This document shows, piece after piece, positions 41,796 through 49,665 of a stretch of DNA of 64,000 nt. Source of the stretch: an uncultured Opitutia bacterium (lineage in GTDB: Bacteria; Verrucomicrobiota; Verrucomicrobiia; Opitutales; Opitutaceae). The DNA is taken from assembly GCA_903902745.1 (NCBI GenBank), contig CAIUWA010000009.1, forward strand, positions 1-64,000, in the 5' to 3' direction. Position 1 is the first letter of the stretch, and every line of letters starts with the position of its first letter. The notes beneath the pieces are model-generated. The model searched no databases. It was given only the letters and a program-made list of their open reading frames with translations, and was not told the origin of the DNA. A program made the position numbers and the translations under genes.

Positions 41796-42167
41796 TCAAA
41801 ACACCGGCGAGATCGCCATCTTGGTGCCTGGCGTGATGACGAAGTCATCTCCCGCGCACCAAATGAGATCGTTGATGAGAAATTTGCAGATCACCGGGCC
41901 GGTGGCGTCCGCCAGCAGGATGGCCCACTGGTCGTCCGCGACGCAGGCCATCAGCACACCCTTGTCCCAACTGAGGCCGGGACCAACGCCGCGGATGTAA
42001 AGCATGTTGCCGAAACCCACGTTGACCTGCGCGGAGATCGAGGTGACGACCGCCTTGGGCGCCGACTTCTTGACGGCGGGCGCGGCGGTCGTCTTGCGGG
42101 ACTTGGCGGCGGTTTTCGCCGGGGCGGGCGTCTTGGTGATCTTGGTGACCTTGGTCTTCTTTTTCAT
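41796..42167 (-). CDS. Lys/Ala-tailed protein with a carbohydrate-binding-like domain
   Basis: A 123-residue protein. The first 40 residues form a histone-H1-like basic tail (MKKKTKVTKITKTPAPAKTA then AKSRKTTAAPAVKKSAPKA). The rest (ISAQVNVGFGNMLYIRGVGPGLSWDKGVLMACVADDQWAILLADATGPVICKFLINDLIWCAGDDFVITPG) has the strand pattern G-F-G-N-x-L-Y-I-R-G...G-L-S-W...W near a cleft, similar to starch-binding modules of the CBM25/26 or CBM20 type. The combination would fit a nucleoid-associated or polysaccharide-associated protein. Neither role is proven. ATG 42167 begins the basic tail. Confidence 0.7.
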   Translation of the reverse strand: MKKKTKVTKITKTPAPAKTAAKSRKTTAAPAVKKSAPKAVVTSISAQVNVGFGNMLYIRGVGPGLSWDKGVLMACVADDQWAILLADATGPVICKFLINDLIWCAGDDFVITPGTKMAISPVF

Positions 42168-42597
42168 GGCGGTGTACGTGACTGTGAATCGCGGGACAGC
42201 CGAAATGTCCGTCCCGTTACCCGGCGGCATCAATAGCATTCTGAAGGCCAAGCGCAACCCGAGCGGTGATTTTTCACGGCTGTAACGTACCTGCCCGCCA
42301 AGGGATTGCCCGGACGAGATTTAATCGGGACGACTGCCTGGAAGCTGCCACAGCCCGAGCTCGAGATGAGGCCATGGAATCGCTTGCAGCTAACCTCGGA
42401 TTTTTTTGGCCACAAAAAGGCACAAAATGACACAAAAAAAAGACGTAGACGGTTTGGGATCTGAATCCGGAATCCGATCTGAGGGCTTTTAACGTGTCAC
42501 TTCGTGCCTTTCCTGTCCGCCGAAGCCTTGGCGAAGGAGGATTGTGGCCAAAAATCCGGAGCTCCCGCGTGAAACCGTGCCCACACGCGAAATGCAC
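42168..42597. other. 430-bp gap without a gene, holding a nested repeat
   Basis: No convincing coding frame is seen between the convergent-side tail protein and the lactonase gene. The gap holds the 42398-42557 palindrome with a second palindrome inserted in its right arm. The remainder (42168-42397) has no structure I can recognise and should include the promoter of the Lys/Ala-tailed protein. Confidence 0.6.
42398..42557. repeat. GGCCACAAAAAGGCAC palindrome with a nested 30-bp insert
   Basis: The left arm 42398-42433 pairs with a right arm made of 42494-42511 plus 42542-42557. The 30 bases between, 42512-42541, break the pairing; if removed, the right arm restores GTGCCTTTTTGTGGCC exactly as the left arm predicts. 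The insert contains GCCGAAGCC-TT-GGCGAAGG-like symmetry. Related to 9183-9339. Confidence 0.8.
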
Positions 42598-43776
42598 TCA
42601 ATTCGGCAGCGGGAGGAACTTCACGCCCGTCGGGGTCCGGACCTCGAGGCTCTGGCCGGTGGGCGCCGGGATCCCGGTGGTTGGGTCGATGGCGAAGACC
42701 GCGATATTGTGCGTGTCCTGATTGGCCGCGATCAGCCACCGTCCCGTGGGATCGAGGCTGAAGCCCCGCGGCGTCCGGCCCCCGGAGGGGACGTTCGCCA
42801 CCAGCCGCAGCCGGCCCGAGTCGTCGATCGCAAAAACCGCGATGCTGTGGAGCCCGCGGTTGGAGGCATAGAGAAACCGGCCCGAGGGATGCACCAGGAC
42901 TTCCGCGGCGGTGTTCATCGCCTTGAAGTCGTCGGGCAGTGTCGAAAGGGTCTGTAACTCCCGGAGCGCACCGCGCGCGGCATCGAACGCCAGGACGGTG
43001 ACGGTGTTGTCGATCTCGTTGACGGCATAGGCGACCTTGCCGTTCGGGTGGAAGGAAAAATGGCGCGGCGCCGAACCCGGCCGGAAGGGCACAGACGGGG
43101 GCTCCGCGGGCTGGAGCGAACCGGCGGCGGCATCAAACCTGTAGACCAGCAGGCGGTCCGTGCCGAACTCGGCGGCGACGGCGAGGCGGTTGTCCGGCGA
43201 GACATTGAACGAATGAGCGTGCGGCCCCGTCTGCCGCGCAGTCGCGCCGGTGCCGGTATCCTGGGCAAACGCCGAGGCGGGCCGCAGCGTGCCATCCGCA
43301 TTGAGCGGCAGGACCGCGACGCTCCCGCTGCCAAAATTCGCCACCAGCAGGTTCTTCCCGATGTGGTCCACGCAGAGATGGCACGGGCCGGTGCCGCGGC
43401 TGACCACCTGGTTCAAAAACGTGAGCCGGCCGCTCGCGGGATCGATCGCGAAGGCGCTGACGGTTCCCGTCGGCTCGCCCTGATACTGATAGATCTCGTT
43501 GACGGCATACAGCACGCGGCCCGACTGGGAAAACGTGACGTAGGTCGGGTTGGGCGTTTCCGCGGCCAGCCCGAGCGGGGTCAGCTTGCCGGTGTCGGGA
43601 TCGAAACGAAAGACATAGAGGCCCTTGCTCCTCTCGCCGGAGGCGTTGCTGCGGGAAGGCACCAAAAGTTCCCGATCCGTGTAGGTCCCGACATAAACCA
43701 GGTTCGGTGGGGCGGCGGCGGAAGCGGTCACAGAAACGAGGAGGCCAAGCAGCAGCCAAAGATTCATTTCCTTCAT
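42598..43776 (-). CDS. Lactonase family protein (6-phosphogluconolactonase-type propeller), exported
   Basis: A 392-residue protein with signal peptide MKEMNLWLLLGLLVSVTASAAA followed by the seven-bladed lactonase propeller. Hallmarks are YVGTYTDRE, GLYVFRFDPDTGKLTPLGL, NPTYVTFSQSGRVLYAVNE, TGPHAHSFNVSPDNRLAVAAEFGTDRLLVYRFD and SAPRHFSFHPNGKVAYAVNE. The PHAH and RHF-HP segments hold the catalytic Glu/His/Arg cluster region of Pgl-type enzymes. Because it is exported, a sugar lactone outside the cytoplasm is the more likely substrate than 6-phosphogluconolactone. Single-gene unit. Confidence 0.9.
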   Translation of the reverse strand: MKEMNLWLLLGLLVSVTASAAAPPNLVYVGTYTDRELLVPSRSNASGERSKGLYVFRFDPDTGKLTPLGLAAETPNPTYVTFSQSGRVLYAVNEIYQYQGEPTGTVSAFAIDPASGRLTFLNQVVSRGTGPCHLCVDHIGKNLLVANFGSGSVAVLPLNADGTLRPASAFAQDTGTGATARQTGPHAHSFNVSPDNRLAVAAEFGTDRLLVYRFDAAAGSLQPAEPPSVPFRPGSAPRHFSFHPNGKVAYAVNEIDNTVTVLAFDAARGALRELQTLSTLPDDFKAMNTAAEVLVHPSGRFLYASNRGLHSIAVFAIDDSGRLRLVANVPSGGRTPRGFSLDPTGRWLIAANQDTHNIAVFAIDPTTGIPAPTGQSLEVRTPTGVKFLPLPN

Positions 43777-43826
43777 TGGGGTTCAATCACTCAGGACAGC
43801 GTAAGCCCCCCGGGCGAACAAAAATC

Positions 43827-43936
43827 ATCCTTCGCCAGGCTACGGCGAGGCATCCTTCGCGCGAACATGATCCTGCCAGCAAAAACCGCCAGTTTGACTT
43901 GGATGGCGTGCCATCCGTAGCCCAAAGGGCGAAGGA
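43827..43936. repeat. TTC/TAC hairpin pair upstream of, and joined to, tRNA-Ala
   Basis: CATCC-TTC-GCC-A-GGC-TAC-GG at 43827-43846 is one copy. CCATCC-TTC-GCCC-TTT-GGGC-TAC-GGATGG, read on the minus strand over 43911-43939, is a second copy whose first CCA is the CCA end of tRNA-Ala. Confidence 0.7.
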
Positions 43937-44012
43937 TGGTGGACCAGATCGGGATTAAACCGACGACCTCGTCGTTGCGAACGACGCGCTCTATCAACTG
44001 AGCTACTGGCCC
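43937..44012 (-). tRNA. tRNA-Ala (anticodon CGC)
   Basis: A 76-nt cloverleaf on the minus strand with encoded CCA. The acceptor stem GGGCCAG/CTGGTCC contains the G3-U70 wobble pair that defines alanine tRNAs, discriminator A. The anticodon loop TTCGCAA gives CGC, reading GCG codons. The T-arm is GTCGGTTTAATCCCGAT, where the usual GTTCGA is GTTTAA. A structured repeat starts on its CCA. Confidence 0.93.
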
Positions 44013-44096
44013 ATAAGGGGGAGGCGAGGTATTGGGAAATCGCGGCCCGCAAGTAAACATCAATTTTCCGCCCGCACCCCCGTGCGGCGGAAAATT

Positions 44097-44132
44097 GTCC
44101 GCCGTAGCCTGCCATCGCAGGCGAAGGCGGAC
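44097..44132. repeat. TTC/TAC double-stem hairpin, free copy
   Basis: On the minus strand GTCCGCC, TTC, GCCTGC, GATG, GCAGGC, TAC, GGCGGAC. Both stems are perfect and the internal loop is TTC opposite TAC, as in the two tRNA-linked copies. Confidence 0.8.
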
Positions 44133-44167
44133 CTTACCCTCAGCCTGCCAAACAGCCCAGCGCCGCC

Positions 44168-45199
44168 CTACTCCACCAGGCTGAGCATCCGCGCAAACAC
44201 CATCTTCCCGCCGGCGCTCGGCAGCACGCTCATGATCTCGGCGCTCACGCGCTTGCCGATGTAGCCGCGGGCGGCATTCACCACCACCATGGAGCCGTCC
44301 TCGAGGAAGCCGACGGCCTGCGTCTCCTCTTTGCCCGGCTTCACCAGGTCAACTTCCAGGGTTTCGCCGAGCAGCAACTCCGGCCGCAGCGCCTTGGCGA
44401 GCTGGTTGAGATTGAGCCACGGCACGCCGTGGAACTCGGCCAGCTTGGCCAGGTTGTAATCGGTCGTCAGCAGCTTGGCGCGCATCGACTGCGCGAGGAA
44501 GACGAGCTTGGCGTCGACATGCTGGCTCTTGGCCACCTCGCTCTCGGTGATCCGGATGTCGATGTTCTTGATCTTGCGCAATTCACCCAGGATCTCGAGG
44601 CCGCGTCGGCCCCGCGCCTGCCGGTGCGGATCGCTCGAGTCGGCCACCGTCTGTAGTTCATCGAGTACGAAACGCGGGATGATCAGGGCCGCGCTCATGA
44701 ATCCCGTCTCGCACAACCGCGCAATGCGGCCGTCGATCAGGACGCTGGTGTCCACGACGACCAGCGGCACATCCACCTCGTGTGGCACGAAACGGACATA
44801 CGGAATGATGAGATTGAATTCGTCCTTCCCCCGCAGGGCGATCACCGCCGCGAGATAGGGACAGACCACGAAAAGTGCCACGCGGATCAGATAGATCGTC
44901 CTCGGGTCCAGTCCGTCGCCGTCCTCGACGATCCGCTGCTCCATCAACGGGGAAACCCCCACCAGGTAGGCGATGAGCAGGCCGACCCCGAGACCGAAGG
45001 TCAGCGCCGAAAGTCCGCGCAGGGAGAAACCCTTCAGCATCACGTCCACCAGGACCACGAGTGCACCGATGAAAAACCCCACGACCACAGCGATCACCCG
45101 GGAGCGATCCCCCGCCAAGATGGTCAGGGACACGAGCCAGCCGGCCGCCGCACACAGGGCGACAAAGAATAGCCGGATCGAAAGAAGGGTTTTGTCCAT
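44168..45199 (-). CDS. PIN/TRAM-domain membrane protein, YacL-type
   Basis: A 343-residue protein with four N-terminal transmembrane helices (residues 5-125), then a PIN nuclease domain (VVVDTSVLIDGRIARLCETGF, residues 148-168, with acidic residues VDTS and DAKLVFLAQ, LTTDYNLAKLAEFHGV), then a TRAM RNA-binding domain (EETQAVGFLEDGSMVVVNAARGYIGKRVSAEIMSVLPSAGGKMVFARM). This is the domain order of YacL-like PIN/TRAM ribonuclease proteins. Function is unresolved. A small membrane protein gene lies 19 bp upstream on the same strand and is probably co-transcribed. Confidence 0.93.
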   Translation of the reverse strand: MDKTLLSIRLFFVALCAAAGWLVSLTILAGDRSRVIAVVVGFFIGALVVLVDVMLKGFSLRGLSALTFGLGVGLLIAYLVGVSPLMEQRIVEDGDGLDPRTIYLIRVALFVVCPYLAAVIALRGKDEFNLIIPYVRFVPHEVDVPLVVVDTSVLIDGRIARLCETGFMSAALIIPRFVLDELQTVADSSDPHRQARGRRGLEILGELRKIKNIDIRITESEVAKSQHVDAKLVFLAQSMRAKLLTTDYNLAKLAEFHGVPWLNLNQLAKALRPELLLGETLEVDLVKPGKEETQAVGFLEDGSMVVVNAARGYIGKRVSAEIMSVLPSAGGKMVFARMLSLVE

Positions 45200-45218
45200 G
45201 GACGGCCGGCCGGAGCGG

Positions 45219-45335
45219 TTAGCGGGAGCGGATGAAAAGCAGGACCAGCGGCAGAAAGGTGAACACCGCGATGATGAAATAGATCAATTGCTGCGCCCGG
45301 CGGGCTTTTTCCTTTTCAGCGGAATCGGGCTGCAT
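45219..45335 (-). CDS. 38-residue membrane protein upstream of the PIN/TRAM gene
   Basis: The frame reads MQPDSAEKEKARRAQQLIYF then IIAVFTFLPLVLLFIRSR: a charged cytoplasmic start, one transmembrane helix and a basic end. It ends 19 bp before the PIN/TRAM start and begins 30 bp from the divergent EVE gene, leaving almost no other space, which supports it being real. No family is recognised. Confidence 0.55.
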   Translation of the reverse strand: MQPDSAEKEKARRAQQLIYFIIAVFTFLPLVLLFIRSR

Positions 45336-45365
45336 TTAACTGCGAATGAACCACCTGCCCCACAT

Positions 45366-45776
45366 ATGACAACGCAATACTGGCTGGTGAAATCGGAACC
45401 CGAGGCCTACTCGTGGGAAAGTTTCGTGAAGGATGGGCAGACCGCGTGGACCGGAGTCCGCAATTATGCTGCACGCATCCACCTTAACGGCATGCGCCGC
45501 GGCGACCGGGTGCTATTCTACGCCAGCGGCGGCCCGAAGGCCGTGATCGGCACTGCGGAGGTGACTAAGCCGGCGTTCCCCGACAAGACCGCCGAAGAGC
45601 CGGGCTGGGTGGCGGTCGAGCTCAAGGCCGGCGCCGCCCTCGCGCAGCCGGTGACCCTCAAACAGATCAAGGCCGAGCCCGCCCTCGCCGGCGTCATGCT
45701 GATCCGCCAGGGCCGCCTCTCCGTCATGCCCCTCGCCAAGGCCGAGTACGAACGGATCCTTAAGTTGGGATCATAA
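45366..45776 (+). CDS. EVE domain-containing protein
   Basis: A 136-residue stand-alone EVE domain (PUA-like fold). MTTQYWLVKSEPEAYSWESFVKDGQTAWTGVRNYAARIHLNGMRRGDRVLFYAS is the hallmark start, with the W-x-G-V-R-N-Y-x-A-R segment lining the pocket for modified bases. The bacterial family binds modified cytosine or other modified nucleotides in DNA or RNA, and resembles thymocyte nuclear protein 1. ATG 45366 was chosen because the open frame further upstream covers the minus-strand genes. Confidence 0.94.
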   Translation: MTTQYWLVKSEPEAYSWESFVKDGQTAWTGVRNYAARIHLNGMRRGDRVLFYASGGPKAVIGTAEVTKPAFPDKTAEEPGWVAVELKAGAALAQPVTLKQIKAEPALAGVMLIRQGRLSVMPLAKAEYERILKLGS

Positions 45777-45805
45777 CGGTCTGGCCGGAGCGGCCCTTCA
45801 AACGA

Positions 45806-45957
45806 GTTTCGCACAGAGTCGCAGAGTCGCGGAGCAAAAAGCCGGGGAATTGAGTAAAACTCCCAATCAAACATCGCGACTGCAGTTGACGCGCTCCGCC
45901 GCCTCTGAATTTCCACCATTCTCATTTTCCCTGCGCCTCTGCGGCTCGGCGCGAAAC
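45806..45957. repeat. Inverted repeat, GTTTCGCACAGAGTCGCAG family
   Basis: The arm 45806-45834 pairs with 45931-45957 (CTGCGCCTCTGCGGCTCGGC then GCGAAAC). Same family as 19972-20084. It fills most of the 246-bp gap before tyrA. Confidence 0.65.
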
Positions 45958-46022
45958 CATGCTGGAGATCCTCCGGACAAGCGGCTCGACACTCCGCGTG
46001 CTTTTGCGTCTTTTGACGCACC

Positions 46023-46877
46023 GTGGCCCCGCAACTCACGATCCTCGCCCCCGGTCTCCTTGGGGGTTCCGTCGCCCGCGCCGCCCGCGCGCGCGGCCTT
46101 GCGTCGCGCATCGTGATCTGGGCGCGTCGTCCGGAAGTCCGCCTGAAGCTGCGCGAGCAGCCCTGGTGTGACGCCGTCGCCGATACGCCCACCGACGCGG
46201 TCCGTGGCTCCGGCATCGTGGTCATCGCCGCGCCGGTCAACCAGATCGTCGCGCTCATCCAGCAAATCGCCCCGCACCTGACTCCGGGCGCCGTTGTCAC
46301 CGATGTCGGCAGCGTCAAGGGCGAGATTTCCCGGCTGGGCCACGCCGCCATCGGCAAGCAGGCCCACTTTGTCGGGGCCCATCCGATGGCCGGATCGGAA
46401 AAAACCGGCTGGGAAAACAGCACTGCGGAACTCTTCGAGCGCCGCCCCTGCTTCGTCACCCCGCTCCCGGAATCCAATCCCGGCGCGGTCGAGACCATCG
46501 TCCGCTTTTGGAACGGGCTCGGGGCCGAGGTCGTGACCGTGACGCCGGATGCACACGACGAGATCGCCGCGCATATCAGCCACCTGCCGCAGGTGCTGGC
46601 CTCGACCCTGTGCGCCCTGCTCGCGGGCAAGGACCTGACCTGGCGCAACCATGCCGGCGGCGGCCTGCGCGACACGACCCGCATTGCCGGCAGTGATCCG
46701 CTGCTCTGGCGCACCATTCTTGAGCAAAACCGCGACGAGGTGCTTCGCGCGCTCCGGAAATACCAGGACGAGCTGCAGGCCTTCCACTCCGCGCTCTCCA
46801 ACCGCGACTGGCTCGACGTCATCGCCCGCCTCGAACGCGGCAAGGCCTATCGCGACCAGTTCCGGCCGCTGACGTGA
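46023..46877 (+). CDS. tyrA: Prephenate dehydrogenase
   Basis: A 284-residue NAD(P)-dependent enzyme of tyrosine biosynthesis that oxidises and decarboxylates prephenate. The Rossmann start is LTILAPGLLGGSVARAARARG (an APGLLGGS loop in place of GxGxxG). VVTDVGSVKGEI and FVGAHPMAGSEKTGWENS hold the catalytic His (in GAHPMAGSE). HDEIAAHISHLPQVLASTLCALLAG and GGGLRDTTRIAGSDPLLW complete the family. The start is GTG 46023. First gene of a tyrA-aroA-cmk-plsC group. Confidence 0.94.
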   Translation: MAPQLTILAPGLLGGSVARAARARGLASRIVIWARRPEVRLKLREQPWCDAVADTPTDAVRGSGIVVIAAPVNQIVALIQQIAPHLTPGAVVTDVGSVKGEISRLGHAAIGKQAHFVGAHPMAGSEKTGWENSTAELFERRPCFVTPLPESNPGAVETIVRFWNGLGAEVVTVTPDAHDEIAAHISHLPQVLASTLCALLAGKDLTWRNHAGGGLRDTTRIAGSDPLLWRTILEQNRDEVLRALRKYQDELQAFHSALSNRDWLDVIARLERGKAYRDQFRPLT

Positions 46878-46887
46878 GGGGGAAATT

Positions 46888-46976
46888 TATCGTTGGTTAT
46901 GGCTTATCGCTCATCCGGCCATTGACGGAAGGCCCTCCGCAATGACCCAATAAGCGATAACCGATAGCCAATGAGC
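46888..46976. repeat. Inverted repeat TATCGNTTGG-type reaching into the aroA start
   Basis: TATCGTTGGTTATGGCTTAT-CGCTCAT (46888-46915) pairs with ATAAGCGATAACCGATAGCC-AATGAG (46951-46976). The right arm contains the ATG of aroA, so the element covers the translation start region. Confidence 0.7.
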
Positions 46977-48332
46977 GTTCTCCCTGACCTTCTGCCGATC
47001 ACGCCCTTCACCCGCCCCGTGCGCGGTGAGGTGACGCTGCCCGGCTCGAAGAGCCTCACCAACCGGGCGTTGCTGCTCGCGGCCCTGTGCGAGCAGCCCG
47101 TGACCTTGACCGGCGCGCTTTTCAGCGAGGACACGGAGATCATGGCCGAGGCGCTGCGCCGGCTGGGTTTCACCGTCATCGCCAATGAAGCCGGTAAAAC
47201 CCTCGTCGTTTCGAATCAACGCCAGGGGTTTGGCAGCCAGCTCTCGGTGGATCTCTTCGTCGGCCTGGCAGGCACCGCCGCTCGCTTCCTCACCGCGCTG
47301 TGCGCGGCCGCTCCCCGCGGCATTTACCGCCTCGACGGCGTGCGGCAGATGCGGAAGCGGCCGATGAAGGCCTTGATTAATGCGCTGCGCGCACTGGGCG
47401 CCGATATCCGGTGCACCGGCGAAGATGGATTTTTTCCAATCGAAATCCATGCCCGCGGCCTGCTGGGCGGACCGGTCAGCATTGATGCCAGTGAAAGCAG
47501 TCAGATGCTTTCGGCGCTTTTCCTCGTCGCCCCGCTCGCGCAGTCGTCCGTCGAGATCAGCCTCACCGGCGGGGTGCGCTGGCCGTTCGTGCAGATGACT
47601 GCCCGGCTGATGGAGGACTTTGGCCAGCCGCCCGTTGCACGGCGAAAGGGAGATGTTTTTTTCATCGTGCCCGGAGTGCGGTACGCGAAGCACGGCGGCA
47701 CGCATGCGATCGAATCCGACGCGACCGCCGCGAGCTATTTCCTCGCCCTGCCCCTGGTGGCCGGCGGGGAGATGGCTTTGCCCGGCCTCAAGGAGCCTGG
47801 CAAGGGACTGCAGGGCGACACGGCCTTCATCGATGTCATGCAACGGGCGGGTCTGGCGGTCACCACCCTTGACCGGGGGAGCGGGCTCAATGCCCGGCTC
47901 GCCCAAGGATCCCCCCGCCGCGGCCTGACCCAGGACTTCAGCAACTTCTCCGACACCTTCCTCACCCTCGCGGCCATCGCGCCGCTGCTTGACGGGCCGA
48001 CCCGCATCACCGGCATTGCGCACACACGCAAGCAGGAGACCGACCGCGTGGCGGGCATGGCGCGGGAGTTGAAGAAACTCGGGCAGGATGTCGTCGAGGA
48101 GCAGGACGCCCTCACCATCACGCCCCGGCCACTCCTGGCCGGCCAGACCATCGAGACCTATGGCGACCACCGCTTCGCGATGAGTTTCGGCATCCTGGGC
48201 TGCCACGACCTTTTGCAGAATGGCCGGTCGTGGCTCACGATCAAGGATCCGGCCTGCTGCGCGAAAACCTTTCCCCACTTTTTTGAGTTGCTGGAGAGCC
48301 TGCGGCTAAAATCGTTGCAGCCCGCGAATTAA
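46971..48332 (+). CDS. aroA: 3-phosphoshikimate 1-carboxyvinyltransferase (EPSP synthase)
   Basis: A 453-residue enzyme of the shikimate pathway that joins phosphoenolpyruvate to shikimate-3-phosphate. LPGSKSLTNRALLLAALCEQP (residues 23-43) binds substrate. GLAGTAARFLTALCAA, RMRKRPMKALINALRALGADI, SSQMLSALFLVAPLA and TYGDHRFAMSFGILG are the family blocks. ATG 46971 lies in a repeat arm. The stop overlaps the cmk start (TAATG), so the genes are coupled. It is the second step-pair gene next to tyrA. Confidence 0.97.
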   Translation: MSVLPDLLPITPFTRPVRGEVTLPGSKSLTNRALLLAALCEQPVTLTGALFSEDTEIMAEALRRLGFTVIANEAGKTLVVSNQRQGFGSQLSVDLFVGLAGTAARFLTALCAAAPRGIYRLDGVRQMRKRPMKALINALRALGADIRCTGEDGFFPIEIHARGLLGGPVSIDASESSQMLSALFLVAPLAQSSVEISLTGGVRWPFVQMTARLMEDFGQPPVARRKGDVFFIVPGVRYAKHGGTHAIESDATAASYFLALPLVAGGEMALPGLKEPGKGLQGDTAFIDVMQRAGLAVTTLDRGSGLNARLAQGSPRRGLTQDFSNFSDTFLTLAAIAPLLDGPTRITGIAHTRKQETDRVAGMARELKKLGQDVVEEQDALTITPRPLLAGQTIETYGDHRFAMSFGILGCHDLLQNGRSWLTIKDPACCAKTFPHFFELLESLRLKSLQPAN

Positions 48333-49003
48333 TGGCTGCCTCCCCTTTCATCATCATCGCCATCGACGGCGGCGCGGCGTCGGGCAAATCGACGTCGGCC
48401 CGCATCCTGAGCGAGCGGTTCAACCTGCTGCACGTCGACACCGGCTCGTATTACCGTGCGATCACCGCGGAGCTGCTGCGCCGCAACGTCGCGGCGGGCG
48501 ACCTGCCCGCGGTCCGGGCCGCCCTCGCCGGGCTGCGCCTCGGCACGCGCCTGAGCGGACGCTCGGCGCAGATGGAAATCGACGGACGCCATTCGGATGA
48601 CGACATCCGCAGCCGCGCCGTCAACGACCACGTCTCCCATTTTGCCGCCATCCCCGAGCTGCGCGCCGCCCTGCTCTCCTACCAGCGCGGCCTGGCCGAC
48701 GTGGCGCGCACGCACAAATTTCGCGGGCTCGTCATGGAGGGCCGGGATATCGGCTCGGTGATTTTTCCCGACGCCGACTTCCGCTTCTTCCTCCATGCCG
48801 ATCCCGCCGAACGGGCGCGCCGCCGCGCCGGCGAGGGCCAGCAGGATTCGATCGCCGAGCGCGACCGGCTCGATACCTCACGCAAGGCCTCGCCTCTCAC
48901 CTGCCCGCCCGGGGCGACATCGATCGACAGCACCCACCTCACGCTCGAGCAGGTTGTCACGCTCATGGCCGTCCCCATTAACGCGAAGCTCGGCCCCGCA
49001 TGA
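48332..49003 (+). CDS. cmk: Cytidylate kinase
   Basis: A 223-residue CMP/dCMP kinase that regenerates CDP. The P-loop is IAIDGGAASGKSTSARIL (residues 9-26). HVDTGSYYRAIT and VMEGRDIGSVIFPDADFRFFLHADPAERARRR are the characteristic NMP-binding and lid segments. It starts on the last base of aroA and ends over the plsC start, an arrangement (aroA-cmk-plsC) known in many bacteria. Confidence 0.95.
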   Translation: MAASPFIIIAIDGGAASGKSTSARILSERFNLLHVDTGSYYRAITAELLRRNVAAGDLPAVRAALAGLRLGTRLSGRSAQMEIDGRHSDDDIRSRAVNDHVSHFAAIPELRAALLSYQRGLADVARTHKFRGLVMEGRDIGSVIFPDADFRFFLHADPAERARRRAGEGQQDSIAERDRLDTSRKASPLTCPPGATSIDSTHLTLEQVVTLMAVPINAKLGPA

Positions 49004-49656
49004 TGCGCCGCTACACCCAGGGTGCGATGACCCCGGTCTATGGATTTTTCCATTACCTGTCGGTCGTCGTATACGATATGTTTTTCCGCGGCGAGGTCGC
49101 CGGCTTGGAAAACCTGCCGAAGTCCGGGGCCTTCCTCATCGCCTCGAACCACGCCAGCCATCTCGACCCGCCCATCGTCGGCAGCCAGGTGTCGCGGCAA
49201 ATGTGTTTTTTCGCCCGGAAGACGCTCTGGAAGCCCGGTATCGCGACGTGGTGGCTCGATACCGTGGGGACCATCCCGGTCGATCGCGACGGGGGCGCCG
49301 ACGTCACGGCCATCAAGCGGGTGCTGCGAGCACTGGCCGAGGACAAGGCGCTGATCCTCTTTCCCGAGGGCACGCGCTCGCCCGATGGCAACCTGCAGAC
49401 CCCAAAACCGGGGGTGGGCATGATCGCGTGCCGCACGCAGGTGCCCGTGATCCCGGCCCGCATTTTTGGTTCGTTCGAGGCCTTCGGTCGCAGCGGCTCG
49501 CTGCGCCCCGGCACTCCGGTGTCGGTCGTTTTCGGCCGGCCGCTGGCCGCCTCCGAATACGATCCCGGTGCCGGCAAGGAACGCTACCAGCAGGCCTCCG
49601 AGCGCATCATGGCCGCGATCGCCCGGTTGGAGTTGCCGGCCGAGACCGTGGTCTGA
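49000..49656 (+). CDS. plsC: 1-acyl-sn-glycerol-3-phosphate acyltransferase-like protein
   Basis: A 218-residue membrane-associated acyltransferase that makes phosphatidic acid. The catalytic block is ASNHASHLDPPIVG (H-x4-D), and the second block is ILFPEGTRSPDG (FPEGTRS). VYGFFHYLSVVVYDMFF near the start is a membrane helix. It overlaps the cmk stop by 4 bp (ATGA) and completes the tyrA-aroA-cmk-plsC unit. A repeat element follows. Confidence 0.94.
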   Translation: MMRRYTQGAMTPVYGFFHYLSVVVYDMFFRGEVAGLENLPKSGAFLIASNHASHLDPPIVGSQVSRQMCFFARKTLWKPGIATWWLDTVGTIPVDRDGGADVTAIKRVLRALAEDKALILFPEGTRSPDGNLQTPKPGVGMIACRTQVPVIPARIFGSFEAFGRSGSLRPGTPVSVVFGRPLAASEYDPGAGKERYQQASERIMAAIARLELPAETVV

Positions 49657-49665
49657 GCTGCCGGA

